From the NCBI GenBank assembly GCA_026874595.1, contig CM049313.1, positions 25,664,008 to 25,728,007 on the forward strand: a DNA stretch of 64,000 nt. The letters are read 5' to 3'. The position numbers and the translations under genes are program-made. Under the pieces are notes generated by a model. It was not told where the DNA came from. It made no database searches and saw only the letters and a list, made by a program, of their open reading frames with translations. Position 1 is the stretch's first letter, and the number at the start of each line of letters is the position of its first letter. This stretch comes from Sipunculus nudus. Its lineage: Eukaryota; Annelida; Sipuncula; Golfingiida; Sipunculidae. Below, in pieces: positions 37,763 through 49,248 of this stretch.

Positions 37763-38216
37763 CCTTTTGATCATTTTATCTCAAGAACTGTTAAAGTGAA
37801 GGCAGTCGGACTTATATTAATGTAATCTTGCAAAGGATTGGGTCAAATATTTCTTATTAAATATTATCATCATATATGAAAGTGCAGTACAGTTGGCTTG
37901 TATTGAATAAAAATTCATACAGAAGCACCTGTTTCTCAATAATTCTTGCATGGATTTCCTTGATTTTTTGCTATATATTTTGATCTTATATTTGCCCTTT
38001 GAGGTGTTCCTTTTGAGACTGACAGGTATCAAGTAAGCTATGGGAATAGTTCTGTGTTTTAACCAGACATAGGTGATATATATTTCTGTTGTCGTGGAAA
38101 ATTTCAACAAATTGGCAAATTGGTTCTTCAAAATTTGACTGGAAGTTGTGAATCTCAGCCCATGATGTCGCAGGTCATGCTTGGCAGCTGAGTGTCATGA
38201 CCCATGGGTCACTTGT

Positions 38217-39216
38217 GTTGTTAATTAGTTATATTTCAACCGTATGCATGTCCTTGGTAAAGCTGCATGAAAACCTGAAATAAGGTTAGGGTGACCTATA
38301 TTCTGTGAACCAAAAACATGAATTTTAACACCTGAAAATCAGATGGGCACATATTGTATCATTAACTCTGAGAATGTTCCAGTGTGATATACAGGGAAGT
38401 CTTTAGCAATCTTCATGGAAACATGAATTTAGGTCATGGTGACCTATATTTTACATGCTACAGCCAAAACATCTTGGACAATCTTCATGGAAAGCTATAT
38501 GACAGGCCAAAAACATTTTTATCACCCAGACAGTCAGACAGGGTACAAAACATTACTGTCGGACATAGAAATTTCTGTCCAGCCATCCAGAAATGTCCTT
38601 CAAAAGTGTGCATGGTCAATTTTAGCTCAGCTGACTGCATACAAATAGGCTAGATTTCATGGAAATGGATGAACATATCATCATTAAAAGACTTCCCTTT
38701 TTGTAGATTTTAAAGAACTTAAATTGCTACAGTTGAAAGGGGATACCACCTACAAAATTTGGCATTAAGATGATAAAATTCCTTTTATGAATGTCTTCCT
38801 AGTCAGCTGAGCGTCAGTTATTAGCATTAGTATAAAATCAATACCTTAAATTTTCTCAACTTTGACCATGGCACATTTTATTCCTGTAAGTACATTTAAT
38901 TTAATTTTTATGGCATGGACATATGAGGATTTAATCTGTTAAATTCTGAAATTTGAAATTTAAAGTTAAAAAATTAGGTTAGTTATTAAAGTATTTTTTT
39001 CTGAGGCTCTAGTGTAGTCACTTGCACTGTCAAGCTCCAGGCAGCCCACTGTGTGCTGATTCCTGATCAAACTGGGAGAGCACCCCTGCTGTAACAGGTC
39101 TACAGTTATTCTCATGTCACCTCAGCCCCAAAACATTGTATCATTTTCTTGCCTCAGCACAATGGAAGAAAATTGATCAGCATTGTTGTCTACAAGTCTG
39201 TCTGTCTGACCATTTT
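38217..39216 (+). other. Intron 4: mixed family-P fragments
   Basis: It begins with the displaced P-type flank GTTGTTAATTAG. TTTTAGCTCAGCTGACTG at about 38620 and AGTCAGCTGAGCGTC at about 38806 are P-type ends, and TTTGACCATGGCAC at about 38861 is P-type body. No gene is seen. Confidence 0.45.
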
Positions 39217-40348
39217 TAGCTCTGCTGACTATAAGTCATTTAAGCTATAGTTATGGATCATTATCTGACATCTGTCCATCCATTGTGCCGTCTGTCTGTC
39301 TGTCCGCTGTTAGCCTGGCATGTTTTGAACCATTAGACCTTTGAATCCAAAACTTGGCATAATATTAGATGTCCCCAAGATCTCCTACCAAACCAAAACA
39401 CTGGGTCAATGTCAGACTTCATTCCTTCAAGAAATTAAGGAAAAACTTCAATTTTCCATAAAAAAAACCTATTATCACGTTTCAGGACTTCCTAATATCA
39501 AAGCTACTCATCTGTTTTTCTTCATATTCACCATAAATATTCCCGTATATAGTTCCTAGATGTACATATCAGAAATTTGGTCAGTATTATGTATTTTGTA
39601 AAAGTTATGGGCCCAAACTTAACAAACTTTGGAAATCAGGAAAGATAGTTACTCATTTAATATCATAATTGTTGAAGCTAAAGACTTTCTTTCAGACATA
39701 TAACTTTATTTAATCAAGATTCAATTGTATACCCAAAATTAGATCTGTATTTTGTAAATTTTTGAAGTTATTAGAATAGATATAAAATCAGTACCTTAAT
39801 TTTGGCCCAACTTTGACTGTTGCATGTTTTTTTTTCCTGTAAGTATATTTGCTTTAATTCTCACAGCAGGTACACATAAGGATTTTAATCTGTTAAATTC
39901 TGATATTTGAAAATAAAAGTTAAAAATAAGGCTGGTTATTGAAGTTTTTTTCAGAGGCCCTATTGTATTCATTTGCATCTCCAGGCTGCCCACTTCTGGT
40001 CACTACAGCCCTGCCTGGGTAACCTTATTAGTGAGGCAAAACTAGTTGAGCACCCCTGTTCTAACAGGTGTAACGTTATTCTCATGTCATTCCCCCCCCC
40101 AAGTGTATTACAAAAATTGTTATTGTTTGAACAGCATTTCTTTAATTGCAAATCTGTTTCCCGTCCAATGTACATAACATTTCTTGATATAGTAATTCAA
40201 AGGAGTAATCCAGAAGATCCCATGTTGTGGTAATTTAGTATTTCTAAAGAAATTAGTTTCCTTTTAAATAACTTAAACGAATTATAATATTAATTAAAAC
40301 CCATCAGTAGGTATAGTTTGATAATATATGAGCCAAATCATGGATAAA

Positions 40349-40351
40349 TAA
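40349..40351. repeat. Target-site duplication TAA (left of the Academ-like element)
   Basis: TAA is repeated at 46972-46974. The related unoccupied sequence at about 5143 reads GGATAAATAAAGACAC, with a single TAA. Confidence 0.75.
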
Positions 40352-40668
40352 TAGTCCGGTAGCCAAAGGTCGATTTTTTAGCCAACCTTGTTTTATGGTC
40401 TATAGATTTTTTTTCAGTGGATTTTGTTAGCCCATACATCTGGGGTGAAAAATAATTTGGTTGGCCCGCTGTCAGCCTTGGGCAATTTTAGCTAATTAGC
40501 ATAATCAAAATGGCCGCCAAAATAACACAACAGTATCAAAATACACCACATTTTCTTTAAATTTGACATAGATGGTCATCCAATACATGGATTATAGGGT
40601 ATTCTGACCCATAGAATTCAATTTTGATGTTTTCGTACCTATAATGACAACCATTTCCAAAATTTTGC
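40352..40668 (+). repeat. Left terminal inverted repeat, ~315 bp
   Basis: It begins TAGTCCGGTAGCC and runs through AATGGCCGCC, CCAATACATGGATT and GTACCTATAATGAC. Each is found inverted at the right end in reverse order, with scattered differences and an extra base here and there. Confidence 0.85.
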
Positions 40669-40762
40669 GGTCTCACGTATGAAAAAAATGGTAATTCTAA
40701 ATGTACTATTCATTGAATTTGTATTTTGAAGATCTGTTTCATCTGGATAATTAAATTAATCG

Positions 40763-40850
<88 letters not shown>

Positions 40851-41393
40851 ATATATAAACATACATATTAAGACAATAAGCATAATGGAACGAGAGAAAT
40901 GTGCGTAAAACTGCAGTTAGCCACCACTTAGGTGTTCACCCTTGTGCCACGATGAGGCCCAGTATTTACGACTTAAGCAAGGGGATTTTTTTTTTATTTT
41001 AATATTTTTATATATTTTTTTTTTTTATTTTAATGAAGACTTACACTACTACAAAAGTCATGAATTTTAAATGTTCCATATAAAAGTTATAAAATTGACA
41101 GTTCAAGTCAAACCTTTAAATTATGAGCCTACAATTTTTATGAGCCTGTTCTCATAATCATTAAGGTATGCGTTATCAAATTTGTTAGTAATTGTGATTG
41201 TGTGATATTCTCTGTCATATTTGACAATGTGAGTGACCTTGATCAAGAGATAATAAAGATGACGGAAACCTGATAATCTTTTGAACGTGGACTATTTTTA
41301 CATGTAACTGAGAGATTACTTAAATGAATTTGAAATGGGAGAATAACAATGAATCAGCTTTTGAATCACATCACGTGTGTATAGCAGACTGAT
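40669..41393. other. Non-coding 3' flank of the transposon gene
   Basis: This holds a long (TA)n/(CA-TA) microsatellite (about 40768-40858) and A/T-rich tracts near 40985-41035. No ORF. It lies between the stop codon of the transposon gene and the left TIR. Confidence 0.6.
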
Positions 41394-44300
41394 CTACATG
41401 CATATTTCTTCATCATCCTCATCAATTGTTGTTCGGGTTTGTTCATTACAACAATCAATTGAAGCTTGGCATGCACAAAATATTGTGCATGGTAGCATCG
41501 ACTTGTTACATGCGCATCTGGAAGATTTGCATGGCTGTTCACTTGAACATGTGCAGCTTATCAATTTTAAAATACTGTCAGGAGCTAGCTGAACACTGGT
41601 AGGGACTGTTGTGGGCAACAGTGACTTTATTCTGTTTTCTTTAACCGACCCATAGCTTGTGGGTGCCAAGTCTGGTGGATCTGGTTGCAGAGCATTCTTC
41701 CATATACACGTTTGTAGATGCGTCCGTTTTACGTTCTCTTCGAAGGCCTCTGACGTGGGTGGAAGAGAACACAACTTTGGAGTATAAGTTGCTCCCGATT
41801 TCCCAGTTTTTGAAGTCCATACACTTAGTCTGGCCTCGGACATCGATTTGGATTTTGACTGTCCATAACATGAAGCTATGAATTTGGTTGCCTGTTCCAT
41901 CACCTCGGGCCAATTAGCCCCAGTATCACCCACCTTATCTAGAGGCAGTCCTGTTTTCAGTAGTTTTAACATTTTCCCTTTTCCTATGCCAAAACACGCT
42001 GCAACTGTATCGCATCCAGTAAGGGCATGGCCTGCCAATATACCTGGAATAATATCTGTATGCTTCTTTACAGTTGCTCGGATATCTACAACAGTCCTCT
42101 CTTTTATAGGCGACTCCATAAATATTGGAGTCTGTATGCCTTGTTCCAGGTAATGGTGAAGAAGAAGCACATACACATCTGTATCATCTGCAAGCACAGT
42201 GACAGGGTTCTGCTGATCCACAGCAACGGCTTTAGCTTGCTGTACAATGATGTTGTCAGCTTCTTCATGAGTGGTTGCTAAATCAGTTCTTTTTACAATG
42301 GTACCACCACAACTTATTTCTACAGGTGTTTTGTCCTGACCTGTTATCATAAGATTGTGCTTCATGGTATTTTTCTGATTGAGGTCTGTGTCATTTAGAA
42401 TGTTGTCGCAAATAATACTGATCAGCTGCTTCTTGTTTTCTGTCACTGTGAGAGAAAGCTTCTGGGAGGGCAGAGGGGCTGTGGGGCCTAACTTAAATAC
42501 TCGGCAACCATCTTTCCCTCTAGAGGACCTCTAGAGAAGTCTTCATATCTGTCAAAGATCAAATGCACGTCTCCCCACTTTAGCCTCTCTTCTACGTGAC
42601 TTTTGAATTTATCAACATAATCAAGTACTAAAGATTGTTTAGTTGAAGTTGATGCTGGCCAATGGGGAATCCATAGAAGGGCACAGCCATCAATGACCGT
42701 GCATACTGCATTCTCAGTCAAGTGTCTGTGTGATACCTCTATCTTTGTTTGGTTCTTCAAGGCTGACTTTGATTTAGAGATTCTTAGATCCCCGGATTCA
42801 GTGAAGAGTGCAGCGGGAACTGGTGACAGCTCACACGAGAGAACCTGTTAGATATCTATATCCCTGGTACTAGCTTGTAGTCCTATCACCCTGGAAAAAA
42901 TCAGGTTGGTATCATAAACCTTATTTTCACCTATCTTGATTGACTTCTTTGTGACAGCCATAGTTTCAATTTCTTTCTTAATCGTATCATTGAAGCCCCT
43001 GGGTAATTTGCTTTCAAACTCATTCATCTGTCTGGTGCCAATATCTAGTACTCTATCAACATTTACTGACGATGGACACATTCTTCCAGTAACCACATTG
43101 ATCATTCTATCATCGGGATGTTGGTCGGGGGCTAAAGGGTGTATGCTGACATCAAGTTTTCTTCGAAGTCCAATTCTGTCACAGTTATCAGCATCAATTC
43201 TGGCTTTACCCTCTTCTTTGTGGGTTGCCTTTGAGCTCTGTAACCTGTCACTGTCTCTCATGCTAGAGACATCATGTACTATCTGGCCACAAGAATGCAG
43301 ACTTAGTGCCCAGATTTTAAGCGTTTCAGGTTTTGTTGTTATGCCTATTATGCCCGTTTTGCCATGCCCATATCGCATAAATGTTGTCTCGATGTACATA
43401 TCACTCCAGATTCCATTCCACAGACCGGTCATGTGTCTCATAACATGGGAACCCTTCATAAAGTGCTCAGAGACTTTTTGTGGCAGGATCTCCATCCTCA
43501 GGTAGTAGAGGCCATACCTAGCATAATTGACGTGACCAGATGCGAAGAAGTAGGGCATCATCAGTTTAACTGCTTGTAGATGGAGGGGCCAATCACCTTC
43601 TCTCTCAGCCCTTATATAAAGCATCATGAGCAATACTGGTTTTATAAACGCATCTACCCACATCTTTGTAGTGCGACTTTTATTTGCCAGTTTGTTCAGT
43701 TCTATCATGAGATCCTTGTGACACTGTATATGACTTTTACCAGTAATGTCTCGTAGCAACTCAACGGTAAGCATTCGCATGGCTCTCACGTTCATTGGGA
43801 ATTTTTTTACCAGTGAGCATTTTAGCCACACTGCCAAAAACAGACCCAAGAATATCTGCGAGTCCAGACTCGGCCATCAGTGTTCCAACTGCACCTACAA
43901 AGCTCATTAGTAGATGCATTCCACCTAATCTGGGTATCAACTCTGGAAACATATTTGGGTATGCCCACTGAACTCCTACCACAATCCTGTAGAGCTGTTG
44001 ATCTGCAGTAAACACAGTGAAAGTTTGACCAGTTTCTCTGGTTAATTCCTGGGCCTTTTTCAGGGCAGTCATAATAGTGTCAGGATCTGCTGGTGGCATA
44101 TCTATCAATGGTAGACAAACGGCTTTCGTTCTTGGTTGAGAGGATTGGCCTTGCTCGCGACACAGAAGGGTATTATAACCATTGATCTCCGGACAATCAT
44201 CAAATTTTACCTTATCTGAAAGGAAAGCAAAATCTGTTTCGTTAGCCCTCCGCCATGAAACTGCTTTGTGGGCTAAGAGTCTCAGGGTAGGTATTTGTCT

Positions 44301-45650
44301 TTTCACAAATTCAGCGGGAATATTTGGCTTCTTAGGACCGTTGTATCTGACAATGTCAAGGTCATACTCTATTTCGTGTGACATATCTGTCTTTTTCAGG
44401 CGTTGTATGCACTGCTCTTTTTCATGTTTAGAATTATCCGGTTGAGTCATGAGAACAGCTAAGGAATGGGTTGATAATCTACCGTTCTGAGACGACATGT
44501 CAGCATCGAAATTGTCTGCCACAATTTGTATTAGACCATCATCCGAACTGGAAATCGCATTGAATTTGTTATTCTTTGCGGCAGCTGCAGCTGCAGACAT
44601 TTTGAATCTCAACAATTCGTCATAAGTACATGTTACCCCAAAGTCATTCATAGTCTTGACAACCTCTTTTGAATCTCTTAGAAACACAGCAAGGCTTACC
44701 TGCAGTTGGGTTGGATTGTTTGTTATTACAGATGTAATAATGTTACCTATCAGAAGGGCAGGCAAGCTGTTATCTAATTTTGGTGAAAGACGAGCAAGTA
44801 GAGTTTGAACTGTGCTGCTCATACATTCAGAGGCAATTTCATGATTGATCCTTGCATTATAGCTGCTTTTATCAAATGTTATTTCACGGACCTCTTTACA
44901 TATCCTTTTGCTAACCTTGTCAATTGCTATATCGGTGTCATCGTCTTCTGCATCTGGAATGATGCGTAGAATATCAGCTGCCTTACTCTGAAATGCTATG
45001 ACTGTAGCAATGCCTGGAAAGGGCAGAACTAAAAGGTCTTTACCGAAGTGGTCAGATAATTTTGACAGAAGCTGTGGGCGGGAAAGAGCATTTCCTTCAT
45101 TGTCTATGTACAAGTTATACAGATCAACAGAGTTCCAAATACGTGAACTGTCTTCGAGCAAAGTACTGATAATAAAACGGAAACCTTTATCTAACTCTGC
45201 TTTATCTGTCTGTGTTTCCTTTCTTGCAGCAAAGGTAGATCTAGTTGACATAAAGTTTGCACGGCATGTAACATGATAACGTGCATCAGCTGCGTGCAAA
45301 TCACTGACAGCTCCACCAACCCTCACTCGAACTTGTGCTGCCCAGTGATCTCTCCGTTCTTCACACTTTGCAAGGATTTCCTCCTTAAGCGGCATTTTCT
45401 TTCCTGGCCTGTTGACCTGTCTACATATAAATGCTGGTTTCCACCTTGTTGGGTGTTAAGGGTTCTTTTTAACTTCGCAATCTTCTCCACAGTATATACA
45501 ATGTTGTAAGAAATTGAACTTTTCATGTTTAGAACGTCTTGCTCTTTTAGAAGGTACAGGATCTACTTGTTTTTCTTCATCGTGTTGGCGTTTCCTGGCT
45601 CTTTCAACCTCCTTTGGATGCAGATATTTATTTACACATGACCTATGCAC
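41394..45650 (-). pseudogene. Transposon protein: transposase-like region + FEN1/XPG-like nuclease + CXC-like tail, degenerate
   Basis: Read from 45650 down. The start shows HRSCVNKYL and CIYCGED (zinc-binding-like), then HAADARYHVTC. The centre (45395-42848) has FTVFTADQQLYR, GGMHLLMSFVGAVGTLM, FFASGHVNYARYGLYYLR and WSDMYIETTFMRYG, likely the catalytic core. The end (42760-41394) has acidic motifs in FEN1 order: VIDGCALLW, HLIFDRY, EEADN, ADDTD, LTGCD, then GIGKGK as in the helix-turn-helix after the FEN1 active site. CTCSSEQPCKSSRCAC and CTIFCACQASIDCC near the C-terminus resemble CXC domains. Four lesions break it: TAA at 45456-45458, a +1 shift in an A7 run (43802-43808 on +), TAA at 42848-42850, and a shift at a duplicated CCTCTAGAGG (42518-42536). 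An upstream exon may exist above 45650. Confidence 0.75.
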
Positions 45651-46664
45651 TATCAGACTTAAGTCCTTATTACCATTATATTCACATTATATTTCTGATG
45701 GATCTCATCCTGATATATCTTACTGCATCTTATGATGTTCTCTATCCTCTTAGCTTTAATATTAATAAAACCTTCTTTCTTCTTGGCATCTGTACATTTA
45801 TACTTCCAAACAAAATAGCATTCTTCCTCCATATTAACGTTAAATTACAAATTTGAAAAGCAAAACTTACTAATAACAGTAGTTTTATCAATTTAACCTG
45901 AAACAATTTTAACATATGTTTCTGTTAAAGGTCGAGGGGTTGTCCTTTTACCACCTTTAACCATAAGCACTTTACTGTATGGGATACAACTAGGTTCACA
46001 CACGGTATGTGCTACACCTAGCCCGATCGTACATCCAGTGCCATTTAAGTCCCGTGCGATCTGTACACCATCCGAATGATCTAAGCCCCTTCATTCTTGG
46101 CTCGGCTGTCCCGCGTTGGCACACCCTGTCTATTCAGGTACGGTTATCCAAATTTATTGGGGTTAATTAGATAACATTTGGGACACTGAATATTTCAGCT
46201 GACACTGAACCCCATGCTGGGTTTACAGCAGTGAAGTCACCAGTGTGCCCTGGTAGTGCATTGACATTCACTCCATTAAAATAAAAACACCATACAACAA
46301 ATGGATGTGAGAATTATGAGGTAACAGGCATGTGAAGATCAAATCATCTATACTAAATGATATAAATAAAGCTGCTTCAGGCATCTCTGTTATTCATTCA
46401 GAAGTTTATATTGTGTAAAAATCAGGCTTAGGGGTTTTAGAATGAAAAACACAAGACAGAGCTAATTTCATAGAAATGGAATAGTAAAAATGGTGAGAAA
46501 ATTGTTCGCATGTATGAATGGACTTTAGATTAGAAATGTATTATTTGGAGTCGTTTTGCTGTTTGTGATTGGCAGTTCGTTTATATAACAAGCCATGAAA
46601 AATGATATGCGAAGTCCAAGGAAATATACATCTCTGAAAAAGTTACAATTTCAACTTGCTAGGC
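45651..46664. other. 5' region of the transposon gene, probable promoter or missing first exon
   Basis: The frame of the zinc-binding-like segment is open back to 45650 without a clear ATG. On the minus strand TCTGATAG just above it could be a 3' splice site. A GC-richer patch at about 46000-46140 stands out in AT-rich surroundings and may hold the promoter or a short first exon. This cannot be settled by eye. Confidence 0.35.
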
Positions 46665-46971
46665 AGCCATTTTGAAAATGGTGGTCATTATAGGTACGAA
46701 AACATCAAAAATGAATTCTACGGGTCAGAATACTCTAGAATCCATGTATTGGATAACCATCTATGTCTCATTTAAGGTAATTGCGGTGTTTTTTGGTATT
46801 GTTGTGTTATTTTGGTGGCCATTTTGATTTATACTAATTAGCTAAAATTGCCCAAGGCTGTCAGCGGGCCAACCAATTTTTTTTTCACACCTGATATGTG
46901 TGCTAACAAGATCCGAAGAAAAAAAAACTATGGACCCTAAAACAAGGTTGAGTCCAGCGGCTACCGGACTA
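46665..46971 (-). repeat. Right terminal inverted repeat, ~305 bp
   Basis: It ends GGCTACCGGACTA, the inverse of the left tip. GTCATTATAGGTAC, AATCCATGTATTGG and GGTGGCCATTTTG mirror the left repeat in reverse order. The TAA duplication follows. Confidence 0.85.
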
Positions 46972-47280
46972 TAAAGGTCAATTAAGAATTGTGAATTCTG
47001 CATCAAGTGTTATTTTCAGATATTATTGTTTTGCAAATTTAAAAATATATTTAAAAGAAAAAATACATCTGTGTGCATAATGTGATGTAACCTTACCTAA
47101 TTAGCTATAAATGTTAATGCAATTTAGAATTGTGAATCAACTTAAATATTCAGATACATATGTTGTGTATTAAATGTATAGTAAAATTTATAAACTTGAG
47201 AAAAATTGATTAAAAAATGAGGATCTACTGTACATTTGTTCATTATTTCCCTGCCTCAGTAGAATGGGAATTAAAGTATT

Positions 47281-48458
47281 TGTATCCGCCAAAACAGAGT
47301 TTTGCTGATACTATGTTTTCAGCTGCACGCCGCCACCGCCGCGTAGGTGTCCAGAGAACTCCTCCGTAACCGCTGGGCGGAATTTTACGAAACCCGGGAT
47401 TATATTTGGGTCAGATGTGAACTGCTGCGCCCTGATTTTGTTTTGACCTCTGACCTTTCCTCTGCGCTCTGCGTCCCTTTGTGCGTCTGTTTCCACACAT
47501 AAACCCACATATCTCGGGAACCGTTTGAGGGATCAGGAAAATTTTTTTGCCCAAATGTAGCCCTTGGAAAGCTTTATAACATACACAAAAAATGGTGGCG
47601 CCACCTGCAACCATGTTTGCACAGTGTCCATCTGTTCGTCTGCCTTGGGTTAAAATCACTCATATCTCTGCAGTGATTTGACTAATTCACCTGAAATTTG
47701 GCATGCGTATACATCCTGGATAGCTTTTCTGATTTTATGACAGGTGGGGCCACCTACATTCAAGTTTACGCTGCAGACATCCAAGCTCATATCTCGGGAA
47801 CCGTTTGACCGATTGGGCCAAAATTTTGCATGTGTATAGATCTCACATAGCTCTTTATCATACGCAAAACTGGTTGCGCCACCTGCAGTCATTTTTGCAC
47901 AGCTCCCGTCTGTTTGTCTGCCATGGGATAAAATAACTCATATCTCGGCAGTGGTTTGACATATCTGCCTAAAATTTTGCAGGTTTATACATCCCCGACA
48001 GCTCTCTTGATTTTATGATAGGGGGGTCCAACTGCGTTCTAGTTTATGCAGCAGACATCCAAGCTCATATCTTGGGAACCGTTTGACCGATTGGGCCAAA
48101 GTTTTGCTTGTGTATAGTTCTCACATAGCTCTTTATCATACGCAAAACTGGTGGCGCCACCTTCAACCATTTTTGCACAGCATCCAACTGTTTGTCTGCC
48201 ATGGGCTAAAATCACTCATAAACATATAGTGGTTTGACTTATCTGCCTCAAATTTTGCATATGTATACAACTTGGATGGCTTTCTGGATTTTGTGGTAGG
48301 TGGTGCAACCTACATACACCATTTGGCTGCAGACATCCATGCTAATATGCAACACTTCACTCCATTTCCCCTTGCCACTCAATCCATGCCTCACTTCACC
48401 CGTTCCACTCTGATTTAGGCGGATATACGTAGTCGCTTGTCGACTACCCGTATTCTAG
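47281..48458 (+). mobile_element. Helentron-like element, family H1, copy C
   Basis: It starts TGTATCCGCCAAAACAGAG, then TTTTGCTGATAC (one change from the other copies). It ends GGCGGATATACGTAGTCG, CTTGT, CGACTAC, CCGTATTCTAG with the 7-bp hairpin stem intact. It is inserted in the family-P element after its AGAATGGGAATTAAAG segment, which resumes after the insertion. Non-coding. Confidence 0.75.
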
Positions 48459-49060
48459 TTTGTTTTGTGTTTCCATCTCTCTGCCTGTTTCTAAATATTT
48501 AACAATTATTAAATTTGAGTCCTTTCATCTGAGCACTGGGGACAATAGTTTTATTGCAACTGCATAAAATTTATTAAATAAAGAAAATATAAACAGAGGT
48601 ACAGAGGTGTTGTTGTAGCTTTCTCTCTCTCTCCCCCCCCCCCCCCCCCACCCACCACACACACACAGACACACCATCAAGTTCTTTAACCTGTGGAGTG
48701 GGACGCTATGGCAACTAAATACATAAAATAGAAAAAAAATGTTGATTTAATGAATAAAAAGGATCTAATTGGACAAATGTGTAAACTGCTGAACTGTCAC
48801 CAGCTTATCAAAAGCCAACCAATGATCATGGTAATAGTATAGATCTTATATTCACAAACTTCTTACATGCTTCAGTTTCAACATTAGGAAAAAAATTGTC
48901 AGATCACAACATTTTATTTGCAACAATTTCTTCAATCATATCAACCAGCTATGGCCTATATTACCTCTTCTTCTCAGATTTTATCTCTGTTTGAAATTAT
49001 TTTAGATTATTACCTTCAAGGTCAACTTCAGTTGAGCACTGAGACCCATAGGTCCCTTGT

Positions 49061-49248
49061 TAAATATTCAGTAATTGTGAATCAACCTTTATTTAAATGC
49101 TGTTGAATTAAGTTTTATATCCTTTATGTATATACATAGAAGTTGTGAATTCCATCATCCCATCAATAAATACTTAAAGAGAAGAAGGCCTATTTTAGTT
49201 GGGGATACTACAGAAATTTCTGGTTTGTAATTAGCACACTTCTTTATT
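49061..49248. other. Spacer, no feature
   Basis: AT-rich and nothing recognised. Confidence 0.4.

Larger units (their letters stand above)
33564..38216 (+). mobile_element. Pearl-like element (family P) with nested insertions
   Basis: The 5' end is TAGCTCAGCTGACT followed by TCCGTCCGGCCGGC and CCGT units. The 3' end is GCAGCTGAGTG, the perfect palindrome TGACCCATGGGTCA, then CTTGT. The flanks GTTTTAT and GTTGTTAATTAG join to give exactly the sequence seen uninterrupted at about 5480-5500, so the element entered a P-type sequence with no target duplication. Inside are repeats with CAAAGGTCAAGGTCAC, the H1 copy at 34383-35635 and the TIR element at 36650-37762. Without these it is about 2.3 kb. 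Confidence 0.65.
40352..46971 (-). mobile_element. Academ-like DNA transposon (XPG-nuclease type), 6.6 kb
   Basis: It is bounded by long terminal inverted repeats starting TAGTCCGGTAGCC, flanked by TAA. The single large gene is on the minus strand and broken (separate entry). A probable transposase part is followed by a FEN1/XPG-like nuclease and a cysteine-rich CXC-like tail. From general knowledge, the Academ superfamily has 3-4 bp duplications, and one branch (AcademX) carries an XPG nuclease; the 3-bp duplication and nuclease fit that. The assignment is mine by motif, not by alignment. A (TA)n microsatellite lies near 40768-40858. Confidence 0.65.
39217..49060 (+). mobile_element. Pearl-like element (family P) split by two later transposons
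   Basis: The 5' end TAGCTCTGCTGACTATAAGT is followed by TCTGTCTGTCTGTCCG; the 3' end is CTTCAGTTGAG, GACCCATAGGTCCC and TTGT. Internal landmarks match the 3981-5881 copy in order. It is interrupted by 40352-46971 (Academ-like) and 47281-48458 (H1 copy C). Removing these leaves about 2.0 kb, close to the 1.9 kb of the intact copy. A C17 tract lies at 48633-48649. Confidence 0.65.

Noticed and set aside
40768-40858. Long TA run as an origin or centromere-like signal
   Set aside because: A simple (TA)n microsatellite inside the transposon; nothing else supports a special role.
42936-43505. 189-codon plus-strand frame within the transposon gene
   Set aside because: It is antisense to the conserved transposase-like frame and has no recognisable features of its own.
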